Of a DNA stretch of 64,000 nt, positions 8,981 through 17,932 are shown piece after piece. Below the pieces are notes generated by a model. That model made no database searches. It saw nothing but the letters and a program-made list of their open reading frames with translations, and was not told where the DNA came from. The position numbers and the translations under genes are program-made. This stretch comes from CAZUYC01 sp964624475 (lineage in GTDB: Bacteria > Myxococcota_A > UBA9160 > SMWR01), in the NCBI GenBank assembly GCA_964624475.1, contig CAZUYC010000015.1, positions 29,166-93,165 of the forward strand. The letters are read 5' to 3'. The first letter of the stretch is position 1, and each line of letters begins with the position of its first letter.

Positions 8981-11587
8981 TCAGAAGGAGATGGTAGCCG
9001 TGATCCCGTAGGTCCGCGGCTCCGCATACACATCGAGCAGGAAGTTGAACTCCCTGGACAGGTCGAAGGACTCGACCTTGTAGCGCTCGTCGAGGAAGTT
9101 GTGGACCCAGCCCAGCAGCTCGAAGCGCCCGTCTTCCGAGCGCCAGCGGAGGCTTCCATTGAAGACCCAGTAGGCTTCCTGCCCGAAGGTGCCCACCGGG
9201 AAGTTGATCAGGGTGCCGCGGCCCGAGGACGCGTCGAAGGACAGGTCGTCCTTCCAGCTGAAGGAGAAGCGGGGGGTGAGCGTGCCGAAGCTGAAGCCGC
9301 GGAGCTGCCCGGGGAGCGGAATCTCGTAGCCCACGGAGCCGGCCATGGCGTAGCGCGGCGACGCGATCATCGGGTTCCCCGAGTAGTCGAAGTTGAATCG
9401 CACCTGGACGGGGTCGCGGGGTCCGCCCGGCAACCTCTCCTGCCCGAACTCGAAGGGCAAGGAGATCACGAAGTCCCTGTACTCGCTGTCGACCCAGGCG
9501 AAGTTGTAGGTGAAGGTCAGGCCGGGAAGCGGCTCGGCGCCCAGGTCCACCTCGACGCCGTAGATCAGCGTGTCGGCGGCGTTCACCAGCTTGGTGATCG
9601 GAAAGCCGGCGGGAGTCTGCTCGAGGATGAAGACCTGCAGGTCCTCGTAGCCGTAGTAGAAGCCCGTCACGTTCAGCATGAGGCGGCGGTCGAACCAGTA
9701 CGAGCGGAGCCCGGCCTCGTAGGAGTCGAGCTTTTCGGGATCGACCCCCGTGACGATGTCGAATGCCGAGAAGGCGCCGCCGTTGAAATGCCCTCCCTTC
9801 CAACCCCGGCTGTACTTGAGGTAGAAGTCGGCGTCCTCGAGGAAGTTCCAGGCCAGGCTGGCCTCTCCCCCCGGGCCGCCCCACAGCTCGTCGACGTCGC
9901 CCGCGAGCGAGGTCCTGCACCGGGGGGCGGTGAAGTTACACGCCAAGGTGTCGAAGCTCTTGTACTCCCAGTTGTAGCGGAGACCGGTGGTGAGCGTGAA
10001 GTCGCAGGAGACGGTCTCGCATCCAGGCTGCAACTTGTACTCCGACCAGGCGTAGGCGGCGAAGTTGCGCGTCTTCTGGGTGTACTGCTGGATGAGGTCG
10101 GGACCGAAATCGGTGGGTACCTCGAAGAAGTTGTCGACGTCCAGATCCTCCTGGAGGTAGAAGGCGCCGAGCACCCAGTTTCCGTCGCCGATCTCGGACT
10201 CGCTCCAGTTGCCCCGCAGCTCGAGCTGCTGGCTCACCTGCCAGGCGGTGTCGCCGTAGTCGCTGTTGAGCAGGAAGTTGGGGCTCGCATCGCTGTTCTC
10301 GAGGGTGTGACGCTCGTGCCACTCGTAGGCCGTCAGGCTCGCGAGCTCGTAGCCGTCGCCGAAGAGCCCGCTCCCCCGGAGGTTCACGCCCCAGAGGCTC
10401 AGGTCCTCCGAGCCATCGAGGTCGTAGTCCCCCGCGTAGGGGTCGTCGTCCGTGTCCTTGTACCCCCTGACGTCCAGCTGGGGAAGCGGAAACGGGATGA
10501 ACCAGGAGGTGGGATCGTTCAGGTCCTCGGGCGCCTGGAACCTGACGCCGCGGTGCTGGTACTGCAACGCCCTGCTCCGGTTCTGGCCGCCATGCGCGTT
10601 CAGCAGCCACTGCGTCTCGGCCTCCCCCACCGGCAGCTCGAACAGGAGCTGGCCGCGTGCGGCGTAGGCGTCGACGTTGTTGGTGAAGTCAGCCGCTCCC
10701 GGGTCGATCGCCCTTATAGTGCCGTCTGCCTGCAAGCAGTCGACGGAGGCAAGGCTGGCGCAGCGGTTCTCCGTGACGCCGTCGCGGACGCCCCAGGTCC
10801 CCGACAGGCGCCCCGAGAGCCACCCCGGAACGATCGGGCCGCCGACGGCGCCCTCGACGTCGATCTCGTTGAAGCGGCCATAGGTGGTCGACACGTAGGT
10901 AGCGAGCTCGTCCGTCGGCTCGGCCGACCGCACGAGGATCGCGCCGGCGGAGGCGTTGCGGTAGAGCGTGGGCTGGGGTCCGCGCAGCACCGCGACGTCG
11001 GCCGCGTCGAAGAACTGGAAGAGCTGGCCCGCCGGCGACTGCATGTAGACGCCGTCCTGGTAGATGGCGACGGCGCTGGCGGCGTTGGCGTTGTAGTCGT
11101 CGAGGCCCACGCCGCGGATGAAGATCGTGGGATTGGAGGCGGCGAAGGCGCTCTTGATGTCGAGGCTCGGCGTGAAGTTCGAGAGGTCGCGGATGTCCTT
11201 GATGCCCTCCGCCTTGAGCTGCTCCGGGTCGAATCCGATCGCCGACACGGTGGTGTCCGGCACCAGGATCTCGATCTTGCGCGAGGTGACGAGGAACTCC
11301 TCGACGGCCTCGGCGGAGGAAGGGTCTTCCTCGCCGTCGACTTCCTCGAGCTCGTCGCCGCTCTCCGGCTCCGGGGCGGCCTCGCCGTCGGGCGCGGAAG
11401 GATCTGCGTCGGTCGAACGGGCCTCGGGCTCGGCGCCGCTCTCGGACTCCGGGGCGGCGTCGTCGACCGATGCTCCAGCGGAGGGAGCCTCCCCTCGGGG
11501 GGTCTCTTCCTGGGCGAAGGCAGGGAAGGCGAGCAGCAGGACCGCAAGGACCTGTATCGCGACCGCTGCCCGACGACGGATCGGCAC
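8981..11587 (-). CDS. TonB-dependent outer-membrane receptor
   Basis: 868 residues from a GTG at 11587; the GGAG ribosome site overlaps the stop of the upstream MFS gene, so the two are translationally close. A signal peptide (residues 1-25, ending AFA-Q) is followed by a long acidic Pro/Glu/Ser-rich linker (about residues 26-105). The plug domain follows (ILVPDTTVSAIGFDPEQL, IFIRGVGLDDYN, AVAIYQDGVY, VAVLRGPQPTLYRNASAG), then the barrel. The chain ends with the terminal aromatic strand ITATISF typical of outer-membrane barrels. The substrate cannot be read from the sequence. Neighbouring MFS, methyltransferase, deacylase and peptidase genes on the same strand suggest a small organic nutrient rather than iron. 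Confidence 0.93.
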   Translation of the reverse strand: MPIRRRAAVAIQVLAVLLLAFPAFAQEETPRGEAPSAGASVDDAAPESESGAEPEARSTDADPSAPDGEAAPEPESGDELEEVDGEEDPSSAEAVEEFLVTSRKIEILVPDTTVSAIGFDPEQLKAEGIKDIRDLSNFTPSLDIKSAFAASNPTIFIRGVGLDDYNANAASAVAIYQDGVYMQSPAGQLFQFFDAADVAVLRGPQPTLYRNASAGAILVRSAEPTDELATYVSTTYGRFNEIDVEGAVGGPIVPGWLSGRLSGTWGVRDGVTENRCASLASVDCLQADGTIRAIDPGAADFTNNVDAYAARGQLLFELPVGEAETQWLLNAHGGQNRSRALQYQHRGVRFQAPEDLNDPTSWFIPFPLPQLDVRGYKDTDDDPYAGDYDLDGSEDLSLWGVNLRGSGLFGDGYELASLTAYEWHERHTLENSDASPNFLLNSDYGDTAWQVSQQLELRGNWSESEIGDGNWVLGAFYLQEDLDVDNFFEVPTDFGPDLIQQYTQKTRNFAAYAWSEYKLQPGCETVSCDFTLTTGLRYNWEYKSFDTLACNFTAPRCRTSLAGDVDELWGGPGGEASLAWNFLEDADFYLKYSRGWKGGHFNGGAFSAFDIVTGVDPEKLDSYEAGLRSYWFDRRLMLNVTGFYYGYEDLQVFILEQTPAGFPITKLVNAADTLIYGVEVDLGAEPLPGLTFTYNFAWVDSEYRDFVISLPFEFGQERLPGGPRDPVQVRFNFDYSGNPMIASPRYAMAGSVGYEIPLPGQLRGFSFGTLTPRFSFSWKDDLSFDASSGRGTLINFPVGTFGQEAYWVFNGSLRWRSEDGRFELLGWVHNFLDERYKVESFDLSREFNFLLDVYAEPRTYGITATISF

Positions 11588-11596
11588 TGGCGCATT

Positions 11597-12934
11597 CTAC
11601 TCCGCCGGCCGGGGGAGAGCGCGCGCGATTTCCATCGGCCGGTCCCCCCGGATCCAGGCCCACAGCACCGCTCCGACGAGCGCCACCAGGGCGCCGCTCG
11701 AGATCGCCCACGACCAGCCCAGGGCCTCCGCGAGGAGCGGCACCAGCAGGGCGCCGACGAAGCCCACCAGGTTGCCGCCGGTGTTCAGGACACCCGTGGC
11801 GGAGGACGCGTGCCTGCCGGCTACGCCGATCGTCGTGGCCCAGAAGCTCGCCTCGGTGATCTGGTTGAAGCCGAAGCAACCCGCCAGCAGGACGACGGCG
11901 AGAGTCGGGTGCGTGGCCCAGGCGCCCGCCGCGAGCAGGAGTGCCGAGACCACGAGCCCGACCACCGGCAGGACGCGCGCGCCTCGCCGGAGCCCGAAGC
12001 GCCGCATCGTCCGATCGCATAGCACACCGCCGAGCGTCGCCCCCAGGGCACCGATGATCCACTGCGCTGCGCTGAGCGCGGCCGCCTGCCCGGCTTCGAA
12101 GCCGCGAACCTCGACGAGATAGTAGAAGAACCAGTTGAAGAAGAGATAGAAGACATAGTTCATGCAGAAGTAGCTCGCCGTGAGCAGGCGGATCTCCCGG
12201 TTCCTGAGCGCCGCCTTCCAGACGCCCTTCTCCCTCGCTGCGGTCTCCAGGGACGATCGGCCGGCGTCGATCAGATCGAGCTCGCCCTGGGCCACGCGCG
12301 GGTGTTGCCGGGGATGATCCCTCGTGCACCCCCACCAGACGCCGGCGAGCAGGAACGCCGCGGGGGCGGTGGCGAGGAAGGACCCCCGCCAGCCGACGCT
12401 CGCCATGAGCCACACGATCACGGGGCCGGTGGCGGCGGCTCCGAGCGTGAGCCCCGCGCTCGAGAGCCCGTTGGGCAATCCCCAGGCCGAGACCGGGAAC
12501 CAGTTCGACACCATTCCACCGGTCAGCACCGGGAAGATCGGCGCCTGCGTGACGCCGACCAGGAAGCGGATCACGAGGAGCGTCGCGACGACGGCCGATC
12601 CCGAGGCCACCGTCCCGCCGGGAACCAGCGCGCAGAGCACGGTGAGGAGCCCCCAGGCGACGGCCATGAGGGTCCCCGCCCGCCGCGGGCCCACGACGTC
12701 TCCGAAGATCCCCCCCGGAAACTGGAAGATCGTGTAGCCCAGCGCGAAGGCGGACAGCACCATGCCGAGCTGGATCTCGGAGATGCCGAGCTCCGCGATC
12801 ATCGCCGGGCCCACGATGGAGAGATTCGTGCGCAGCAGGTACGACACGAAGCTCGCCACCACGATCAGCAGCAGGATCCGCCAGCGGACGTGCGACGACC
12901 TGCCGATCGGGTGGAGGACCGTCCGTGAGCGCAG
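11597..12934 (-). CDS. MFS transporter (anion:cation symporter-like)
   Basis: About 445 residues with twelve hydrophobic helices. The first loop carries the MFS motif GGIFGDVVGPRRAGTLM, and the second half repeats it as GGVLCDRTMRRFGLRRGA. The N-terminal RTNLSIVGPAM and the VSNWFPVSAWGLPNGLSSAGLTLGAA-type segment are typical of the anion:cation symporter (ACS, organic acid) branch. The start is uncertain: no ATG, GTG or TTG lies in frame between the conserved core (RWRILLLIV, about 12885) and the upstream stop, so a CTG at 12934 or 12940 (overlapping the upstream TGA) is assumed. It lies between the betaine-homocysteine-type methyltransferase and the TonB receptor, plausibly moving the imported substrate across the inner membrane. 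Confidence 0.82.
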   Translation of the reverse strand: MRSRTVLHPIGRSSHVRWRILLLIVVASFVSYLLRTNLSIVGPAMIAELGISEIQLGMVLSAFALGYTIFQFPGGIFGDVVGPRRAGTLMAVAWGLLTVLCALVPGGTVASGSAVVATLLVIRFLVGVTQAPIFPVLTGGMVSNWFPVSAWGLPNGLSSAGLTLGAAATGPVIVWLMASVGWRGSFLATAPAAFLLAGVWWGCTRDHPRQHPRVAQGELDLIDAGRSSLETAAREKGVWKAALRNREIRLLTASYFCMNYVFYLFFNWFFYYLVEVRGFEAGQAAALSAAQWIIGALGATLGGVLCDRTMRRFGLRRGARVLPVVGLVVSALLLAAGAWATHPTLAVVLLAGCFGFNQITEASFWATTIGVAGRHASSATGVLNTGGNLVGFVGALLVPLLAEALGWSWAISSGALVALVGAVLWAWIRGDRPMEIARALPRPAE

Positions 12935-12936
12935 GC

Positions 12937-13956
12937 TCAGCGACCGCGGTCGGCCTTGCGGGGGTCCCGAGCGTCGTGGTCGTAGTACTCGTAGGCCGAC
13001 ATCGCCCGGCCGCGCGTCGAGCGCCAGGCCCGCTCGTCCTCGGGGAGCTTGCCCAGGGCGCGCGCCATCGCTCGCACGTGGGAGGCGACCGAGCCGCAGC
13101 AGGAGCCGATGAACTCGACGCCCAGCTCGCGCGCCCGAAGCGCGTAGTCGGCCATCTCGGCCCGGGAGAGCTGGAGCGGCTCGAGCCCATGCGGGAACTC
13201 GGGCAGGGCGGTGAAGTCGTGGACGTGCTCCGGGGTCCTGTAGGCGACGGGCTGGCAGGCCACGTACCCGTCGACCGCGGCCCTCACCTCCTCCATGAGC
13301 GGGAGCGTCGCGGCCGGGTTGCGCAGGCAGTTGATCCCCACGATCTCGGCGCCGGCGCCGGCGAGCCGACGCGCGCACTCCGCGGGGCCGTAGCCCTCGT
13401 ACGACTTCGGCTCCTGCTCGAAGCTCATGGTCACCATCGCCACCTTGCCCGCCGCCTTGATCCTCTCGACCGCGAGCAGCGCTTCGCCGAGCGCGCCGAA
13501 GGTCTCGCCGATCACCAGGTCGATCCCCTCGTCGACCTGCCAGCCGAGCTGGCGGTCGAAGAGCTCTCGGACGCGGTCGGCCGAGCGCGCATCGGCCGGG
13601 TCGTACATCCAGGTGAGCGAGATGTTCCCGGCCACCAGGGCGTCGCTGCCGGCGGCCACCTCGTTGGCGATGCGCACCGCCGCCCGGTTGATCTCCTCGA
13701 CCTTGCCCGCCATCCCGACGGTCGCCAGCTTGTCGTCGCTGGCATAGAACGTGAGCGTCGTCAGCACCTCGGCGCCGGCACGCAGGAATTCCCGGTGCAG
13801 CTCCGCCACCGCCTCCGGATGGCGAATGCAGACCTCCGGAGTGAAGGGGCCCGCCTGCACCCAGCCCCTCTTCTCCAGCTCGAGCAGATAGCCGCCGTCT
13901 CCGAGCACCGGACCCTCCGACAGCCTCTGGAGGATGTCCTTCTTCATCTCACTCAT
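12937..13956 (-). CDS. betaine/thetin-homocysteine S-methyltransferase family protein
   Basis: 339 residues; the ATG at 13956 has a GGAGG ribosome site 6 bases upstream. It is a homocysteine S-methyltransferase barrel: GDGGYLLELEKRGW near the N-terminus, then GNISLTW, VIGETFGALGEAL, VGINCLRNP (first zinc Cys) and a C-terminal GSCCGS pair (second and third zinc Cys). The tyrosine- and glutamate-rich segments are closer to BHMT (betaine as methyl donor) than to cobalamin-dependent MetH. It would move a methyl group from glycine betaine, proline betaine or a sulfonium compound to homocysteine, giving methionine and a demethylated amine. The gene abuts an MFS carrier and TonB receptor that could import the donor. 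The exact donor is unknown. Confidence 0.85.
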   Translation of the reverse strand: MSEMKKDILQRLSEGPVLGDGGYLLELEKRGWVQAGPFTPEVCIRHPEAVAELHREFLRAGAEVLTTLTFYASDDKLATVGMAGKVEEINRAAVRIANEVAAGSDALVAGNISLTWMYDPADARSADRVRELFDRQLGWQVDEGIDLVIGETFGALGEALLAVERIKAAGKVAMVTMSFEQEPKSYEGYGPAECARRLAGAGAEIVGINCLRNPAATLPLMEEVRAAVDGYVACQPVAYRTPEHVHDFTALPEFPHGLEPLQLSRAEMADYALRARELGVEFIGSCCGSVASHVRAMARALGKLPEDERAWRSTRGRAMSAYEYYDHDARDPRKADRGR

Positions 13957-14008
13957 CTCATTCCTCCCCGGCCTCCCTCGTGCGGCGAGTAGCGAGGTCA
14001 GGCCCGCT

Positions 14009-14047
14009 GACTCCGCTCGCCTGCGGCTCGCTGCGCGCTCCGCTTGC
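14009..14047 (-). repeat. copy of the dispersed GNA-loop (REP-like) repeat
   Basis: On the minus strand this 39-base copy reads GCAAGC-GGA-GCGCGCAGC, then GAGCC-GCA-GGCGAGC and GGAGTC. It shows the two signature mini-stems GC/GC around GGA and GCC/GGC around GCA. It lies in the 125-base gap between the deacylase stop and the start of the methyltransferase upstream of its ribosome site. It matches the copies at 20813, 49676, 51184, 55446, 58196 and 58360. Confidence 0.8.
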
Positions 14048-14081
14048 GGCGGCGTCCCGCGATCGCGCAACGCGCCTTATA

Positions 14082-15635
14082 TCACGGCCCCCTTCCTGCT
14101 TCCATCCCCGCGTCGACCGTCGGCTGTCTGCGGATCACCCGACCGGGCAGGCGGCCGGTCGTCCGGCCGTTCTCGTAGACGATCTCGCCGTTCACCCAGA
14201 CCGTGTGGATCCCGACGGAGAGGGCGTGCGGTGCCTCGGGTGTGGCCCGGTCCAGCACGCGGCTCGGATCGAAGAGGACCAGGTCGGCCGCCATCCCGGG
14301 AGCGATCGCACCGCGATCCCGGATTCCCACGTGGGCCGCCGCGAGCTGGCTCGCCTTGTGGACGGCGGTGGCGAGATCCAGGATCCGGCGCTCTCGCACG
14401 TAGCGCCCGAGAACGCGCGGATAGGAGCCGAATCCGCGCGGGTGGGACCCGGCGAGCGAGCCGTCCGTGCACAGGTTGGTGTGCGGCCAGCGCATGAGAC
14501 GTTCGATGTCCGCCTCCTGCATGCTCGTGGCGATGACCGTCTCGACCTCCTCCTCCCCCGTCTCCTTCCGGAAGGCCTCGGCCTCGCGGATCAGCTCGAC
14601 GAGCGTCGTCGCCGGATCGACGCCCCGCATCTCCGCCACTTCGCGCAGCGTCCTTCCCACGTAGGCGGGATTGGGCTCGTACTCGCCCAGATAGGCCTGG
14701 TCCGGAGTGGTGATCTCGGAGAGGGCGAACGCCGCGGCCTCCAGATCCTCGAAGTTCCGGTCGGGAAAGAGCACGCTGAGGGTCGATTCCCAATAGGTGT
14801 AGGGATAGATGTCGGCCGTGACGTCTACCCCCGCCTCCCGCGCCTCGTCGAGGATCCGGATCAGATTCTCCGCCTTGCCGAGATTCCGGCGCAGGGCGAG
14901 CTTGATGTGCGAGATCTGCACCGGGATCGCGGCCTCGCGTCCGATGCGGAGGATCTCCTCGATCGCGTCCCAGAAACGGCGATCCTCGCTCCGGATGTGG
15001 CTGATGTAGCGCCCCCCGGCCCCGGCGGCCTCGCGCGCCAGCGCGAGCACCTCCTCGGTAGTGGAGTAGATCCCCGGGTCGTACTCCAGGCCCGTGGCCA
15101 GACCGAGCGCGCCCGCCGCCATCTCGCTCCGCAGCAGCGCGCGCATCCGATCGATCTCGTCCGACGCAGCCGGGCGCCGGAACTCCTCGCCCAGGACCCG
15201 CTGCCGGATCGTCCCGAAGCCGGCGTAGGAGGCGACGTTGATCGCGGCGCCCTCCCGCTCCAGTCGGAGGAAGAAGTCCTCCAGCGGGTAGGGCGACTCG
15301 CCGTCCTGCCCGACGATCACGCTGGTGATCCCCTGGCTGACCGCGGCCAGGGCCTCGGGATGCTCCGGGAGATCGGCGTCCGCATGGCTGTGGGTGTCGA
15401 TCCAGCCGGGTGCCAGGGTCCGTCCGCCCGCGTCGACGAGCGAGTCCCGAGGCGACGTCTCGATGGATCCCACCGCGGCGATGCGGTCGCCGACGATGCG
15501 CACCGACGCGGGGCGGGGCGGTGCCCCGGTTCCGTCGAGGACGCTCGCGTTCACGATCAGCGTCGAGCGCGTGCCGTCCGCGGCCCCGGCACAGGCGGTC
15601 AGCACCAGGATCGAGAGGAGCGCGCTGGGTCTCAC
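14082..15635 (-). CDS. D-aminoacylase / N-acyl-D-amino-acid deacylase family lipoprotein
   Basis: 517 residues from a GTG at 15635 that overlaps the upstream peptidase stop (GTGA). Residues 1-17 form a lipoprotein signal (SILVLTACAG, lipobox LTAC). The amidohydrolase barrel follows: GWIDTHSHADAD (metal-binding HxH), TSVIVGQDGESPYP, then the family hallmarks GALGLATGLEYDPGIYS, YISHIRSED, VQISHIKLA and VDVTADIYPYTY, and the C-terminal GMAADLVLFDP with VWVNGEIVYENG. These match N-acyl-D-amino-acid deacylases, which hydrolyse N-acyl-D-amino acids in a zinc-dependent way. The lipid anchor puts it in the periplasm. Translational coupling to an S9 peptidase suggests joint processing of peptides or acylated amino acids. 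The true substrate could also be another cyclic or acyl amide. Confidence 0.9.
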   Translation of the reverse strand: MRPSALLSILVLTACAGAADGTRSTLIVNASVLDGTGAPPRPASVRIVGDRIAAVGSIETSPRDSLVDAGGRTLAPGWIDTHSHADADLPEHPEALAAVSQGITSVIVGQDGESPYPLEDFFLRLEREGAAINVASYAGFGTIRQRVLGEEFRRPAASDEIDRMRALLRSEMAAGALGLATGLEYDPGIYSTTEEVLALAREAAGAGGRYISHIRSEDRRFWDAIEEILRIGREAAIPVQISHIKLALRRNLGKAENLIRILDEAREAGVDVTADIYPYTYWESTLSVLFPDRNFEDLEAAAFALSEITTPDQAYLGEYEPNPAYVGRTLREVAEMRGVDPATTLVELIREAEAFRKETGEEEVETVIATSMQEADIERLMRWPHTNLCTDGSLAGSHPRGFGSYPRVLGRYVRERRILDLATAVHKASQLAAAHVGIRDRGAIAPGMAADLVLFDPSRVLDRATPEAPHALSVGIHTVWVNGEIVYENGRTTGRLPGRVIRRQPTVDAGMEAGRGP

Positions 15636-17785
15636 TTGGCCCCGGCCGTGCGCTCTCCCTTCAGATACCTGCCGAACCAGGCCAGGTAGCGCCCGCTCAG
15701 GTCCCTGGCGTGCGACGGGGTGTCGATGCCGTGAGACTCGTCCGGGTAGACCACCAGCTCGCTGGGCACGCCCCGCAGCTTGAGCGCCAGGAAGAGCTGC
15801 TCCGAGTTGATGATGGGGACGTTCCAGTCCTCCTTGCCACCCAGAATCAAGGTAGGCGTCACGACCCGCTCGACCCGGTTGAAGGGCGAGAGCTTCTCGT
15901 AGAGCTGCCGGCCCTCGGGCGTCCAGGGCAGGCCGAGCTCGTCGACCCACCAGCGCTGGTAGTGGTCGTGGCCGAAGTTCGTCACGTAGAGCGTGGCGCT
16001 CGCGCCGGTGGCCGCCGCCTTGAAGCGCTCGGTCCGCGTGATGACGTGATTGGTGAGCATGCCCCCGTAGGACCAGCCGGTGACGCCGAGGCGCTCGGAG
16101 TCGGCCCAGCCTTGGTTGACGACGTAATCCACCGCGGCCAGCACGTCCTCGTAGTCCCGCTCGCCCCAGGCCTGCCAGATCGCCAGGCAGAAGTCCTGGC
16201 CGTATCCGGTGGAGCCCCTGGGATTGGGCATGACGACGACGTATCCGTTCGCGGCGTAGAGCTGGCCCTCGAAATTGAAGCTCCAGTCGTGCTGTGCCTG
16301 GGGTCCGCCGTGGATCAACAGGATGCCCGGGTAGCGGCGGCCGGAGGAGAAGCCCGGCGGCTTGATGACGAAGGCCTCGATCTCGGTGCCGTCCCGGCTG
16401 GGGAAGCGGATCTCCGCCACCTCGCCGAGGCGGAGGGAAGCCAGCACTTCGTCGTTCACGTGGGATCGCCGCTCGAGCTTGCCATCGGCGAGCAGGAAGA
16501 CCTCGCCCGGCAGATGGGGCTCGGAGACCAGGGCGGCGATCGCGCCGGACGGACCCTGATCGAAGGCGCTCACCATGCGAGAACCGTCGACCAGTCGGAC
16601 GAGCTCGCCTCCGGACGGGGAGACGCGAGCCAGGTTCTGCTCGCCGCTGTCCTCGAGGAGGAAGGTGATCGAATCCCCGCGCCTGGAGAATCGGGGCTGG
16701 GAGATCATGCGGTCGAGATCCTGGGTCAGCAGCTTCGAATCGCCGCCCGCCGGCGAGGAGATCGCCAGATGGTAGGTGGCGTAGAGGGCGGTGCTGTCCG
16801 TCTCCGTGTTCGACGTATGCGCGATGAGCTTGCCGTCGGGGCTCCAGCTCGGTGCGGCGTCGGATCCGGGATTGCTCGTGACCCGGAGCAGGCGGGCTCC
16901 CCGATCGCCCTTGTCGGCATCCACCACCCAGATGTCGGTGTTGTAGTTGGCATCGGGGTCGTCCGTGCGATTGCTGACGAAGGCGATCCGGGTGCCGTCC
17001 GGCGACCAGGCGGGCTGCGAGCTCTCGCAGCCGGGAAGGGTGGACTCGCAGTAGTCGTCGAAGTCGCCCGATGTGATCTGCTGGATCTTCTTCGTGGCCA
17101 ACTCGAGGACGTAGAGGTGGTTGCGGCGGCTGTCGAGGTAGCCGACGTAGTCCTGCTTGAACTGCCGGCGGGTCACGACCCAGGGCGGCGGCGTCTTCTT
17201 CTCGTACTCCTCGCCCTTCTCCTCGGCCTGCTGGGCTTCGAGCTCCTCGGGCCTGGGATCCTTCAGGACCAGGAGCATTCGCTTGCCGTCCGGCGACCAC
17301 TCGAAGAACTCGACCTTCTGCGCCGTGTCGGTGAGCTGGACGGCCTCGCCGCCCTCCCGAAAGAGGGTCCAGACCTGTCTCTTTTCCTCCGCGTCCTCGT
17401 CCTCGCCTGCGCCCCGGGAGCTCAGAAAGGCCAGGTACCGGCCATCGGGGCTCCAGCGGGGAGAGGAGGAGTCCTCGTCCTTCGCGGACAGGGGGAGCGC
17501 CTCGCCGCCGCCGGCCGGCACCATCCAGATCCGGGTCTTCGATTCGTCCTCCTTCAGGTCCTGGGTCGCGACGGTGTAGGCGACCCAGCGACCGTCCGGT
17601 GAGATCCGCGGGTCTCCCACCTGCCGGAGGGCGAACTGGTCGTCCACCGCGAGCAGGCGGCGTTCGCTGCCGGCAGCGGCGGCACGAGATGCCGTCGCCG
17701 AGAGCGCCGACCAGACGCCGTAAAACAGGCCGCAGAGCAGGGCAGGCGCCGCGAGTCCCAGCAATGCCCTGCGTTCGGTTCTCAC
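15632..17785 (-). CDS. prolyl-oligopeptidase family serine peptidase (S9)
   Basis: 717 residues; the ATG at 17785 follows an AGGAGGGA ribosome site. The N-terminal hydrophobic segment (LLGLAAPALLCGLFYGVWSAL) is an export signal or anchor. Residues about 40-440 form a beta-propeller with repeated WSPDG blades (PRWSPDGRYLAF, PAWSPDGTRIAFVSNR, PSWSPDGKLIAHTS). The alpha/beta-hydrolase domain follows, with GWSYGGML (nucleophile S572), GGKEDWNVP (Asp) and DESHGID (His). This is the S9C-type acylaminoacyl/dipeptidyl peptidase architecture, acting on short peptides in the periplasm. It is the first gene of a coupled pair with the deacylase downstream. Confidence 0.93.
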   Translation of the reverse strand: MRTERRALLGLAAPALLCGLFYGVWSALSATASRAAAAGSERRLLAVDDQFALRQVGDPRISPDGRWVAYTVATQDLKEDESKTRIWMVPAGGGEALPLSAKDEDSSSPRWSPDGRYLAFLSSRGAGEDEDAEEKRQVWTLFREGGEAVQLTDTAQKVEFFEWSPDGKRMLLVLKDPRPEELEAQQAEEKGEEYEKKTPPPWVVTRRQFKQDYVGYLDSRRNHLYVLELATKKIQQITSGDFDDYCESTLPGCESSQPAWSPDGTRIAFVSNRTDDPDANYNTDIWVVDADKGDRGARLLRVTSNPGSDAAPSWSPDGKLIAHTSNTETDSTALYATYHLAISSPAGGDSKLLTQDLDRMISQPRFSRRGDSITFLLEDSGEQNLARVSPSGGELVRLVDGSRMVSAFDQGPSGAIAALVSEPHLPGEVFLLADGKLERRSHVNDEVLASLRLGEVAEIRFPSRDGTEIEAFVIKPPGFSSGRRYPGILLIHGGPQAQHDWSFNFEGQLYAANGYVVVMPNPRGSTGYGQDFCLAIWQAWGERDYEDVLAAVDYVVNQGWADSERLGVTGWSYGGMLTNHVITRTERFKAAATGASATLYVTNFGHDHYQRWWVDELGLPWTPEGRQLYEKLSPFNRVERVVTPTLILGGKEDWNVPIINSEQLFLALKLRGVPSELVVYPDESHGIDTPSHARDLSGRYLAWFGRYLKGERTAGAK

Positions 17786-17823
17786 GAGGGGTCCCTCCTG
17801 GATGGTCGCCGTGGGCCGGCGCT

Positions 17824-17829
17824 AGCATA
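17824..17829 (-). promoter_or_regulatory. -10-like TATGCT upstream of the S9 peptidase
   Basis: On the minus strand TATGCT lies 38 bases before the peptidase ATG, leaving a short leader that contains the AGGAGG ribosome site. No convincing -35 is visible. The same TATGCT/TATCCT word precedes several other genes in this window (17912, 51371, 54030, 55656). Confidence 0.35.
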
Positions 17830-17911
17830 CTGCGAGCCAGCCCCCCGTGGACCCACGGTCCGGGGATCTCAGGCAGCCGACCGCACCGGCCGAAGGGATG
17901 CGCGGGGGCGC

Positions 17912-17917
17912 TATCCT
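17912..17917 (+). promoter_or_regulatory. -10-like TATCCT upstream of the lysine aminomutase
   Basis: TATCCT sits 15 bases before the ATG at 17933. A transcript starting about 7 bases after it would have a leader under 10 bases and no Shine-Dalgarno sequence; none is visible. It is divergent from the 17824 element, 82 bases away. Confidence 0.3.
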
Positions 17918-17932
17918 GCTGCGGGGGCCGAC

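Noticed and set aside
8954..12022. A 1022-codon plus-strand open frame antisense to the TonB receptor
   Set aside because: Antisense shadow; the receptor on the minus strand has signal peptide, plug and barrel motifs.
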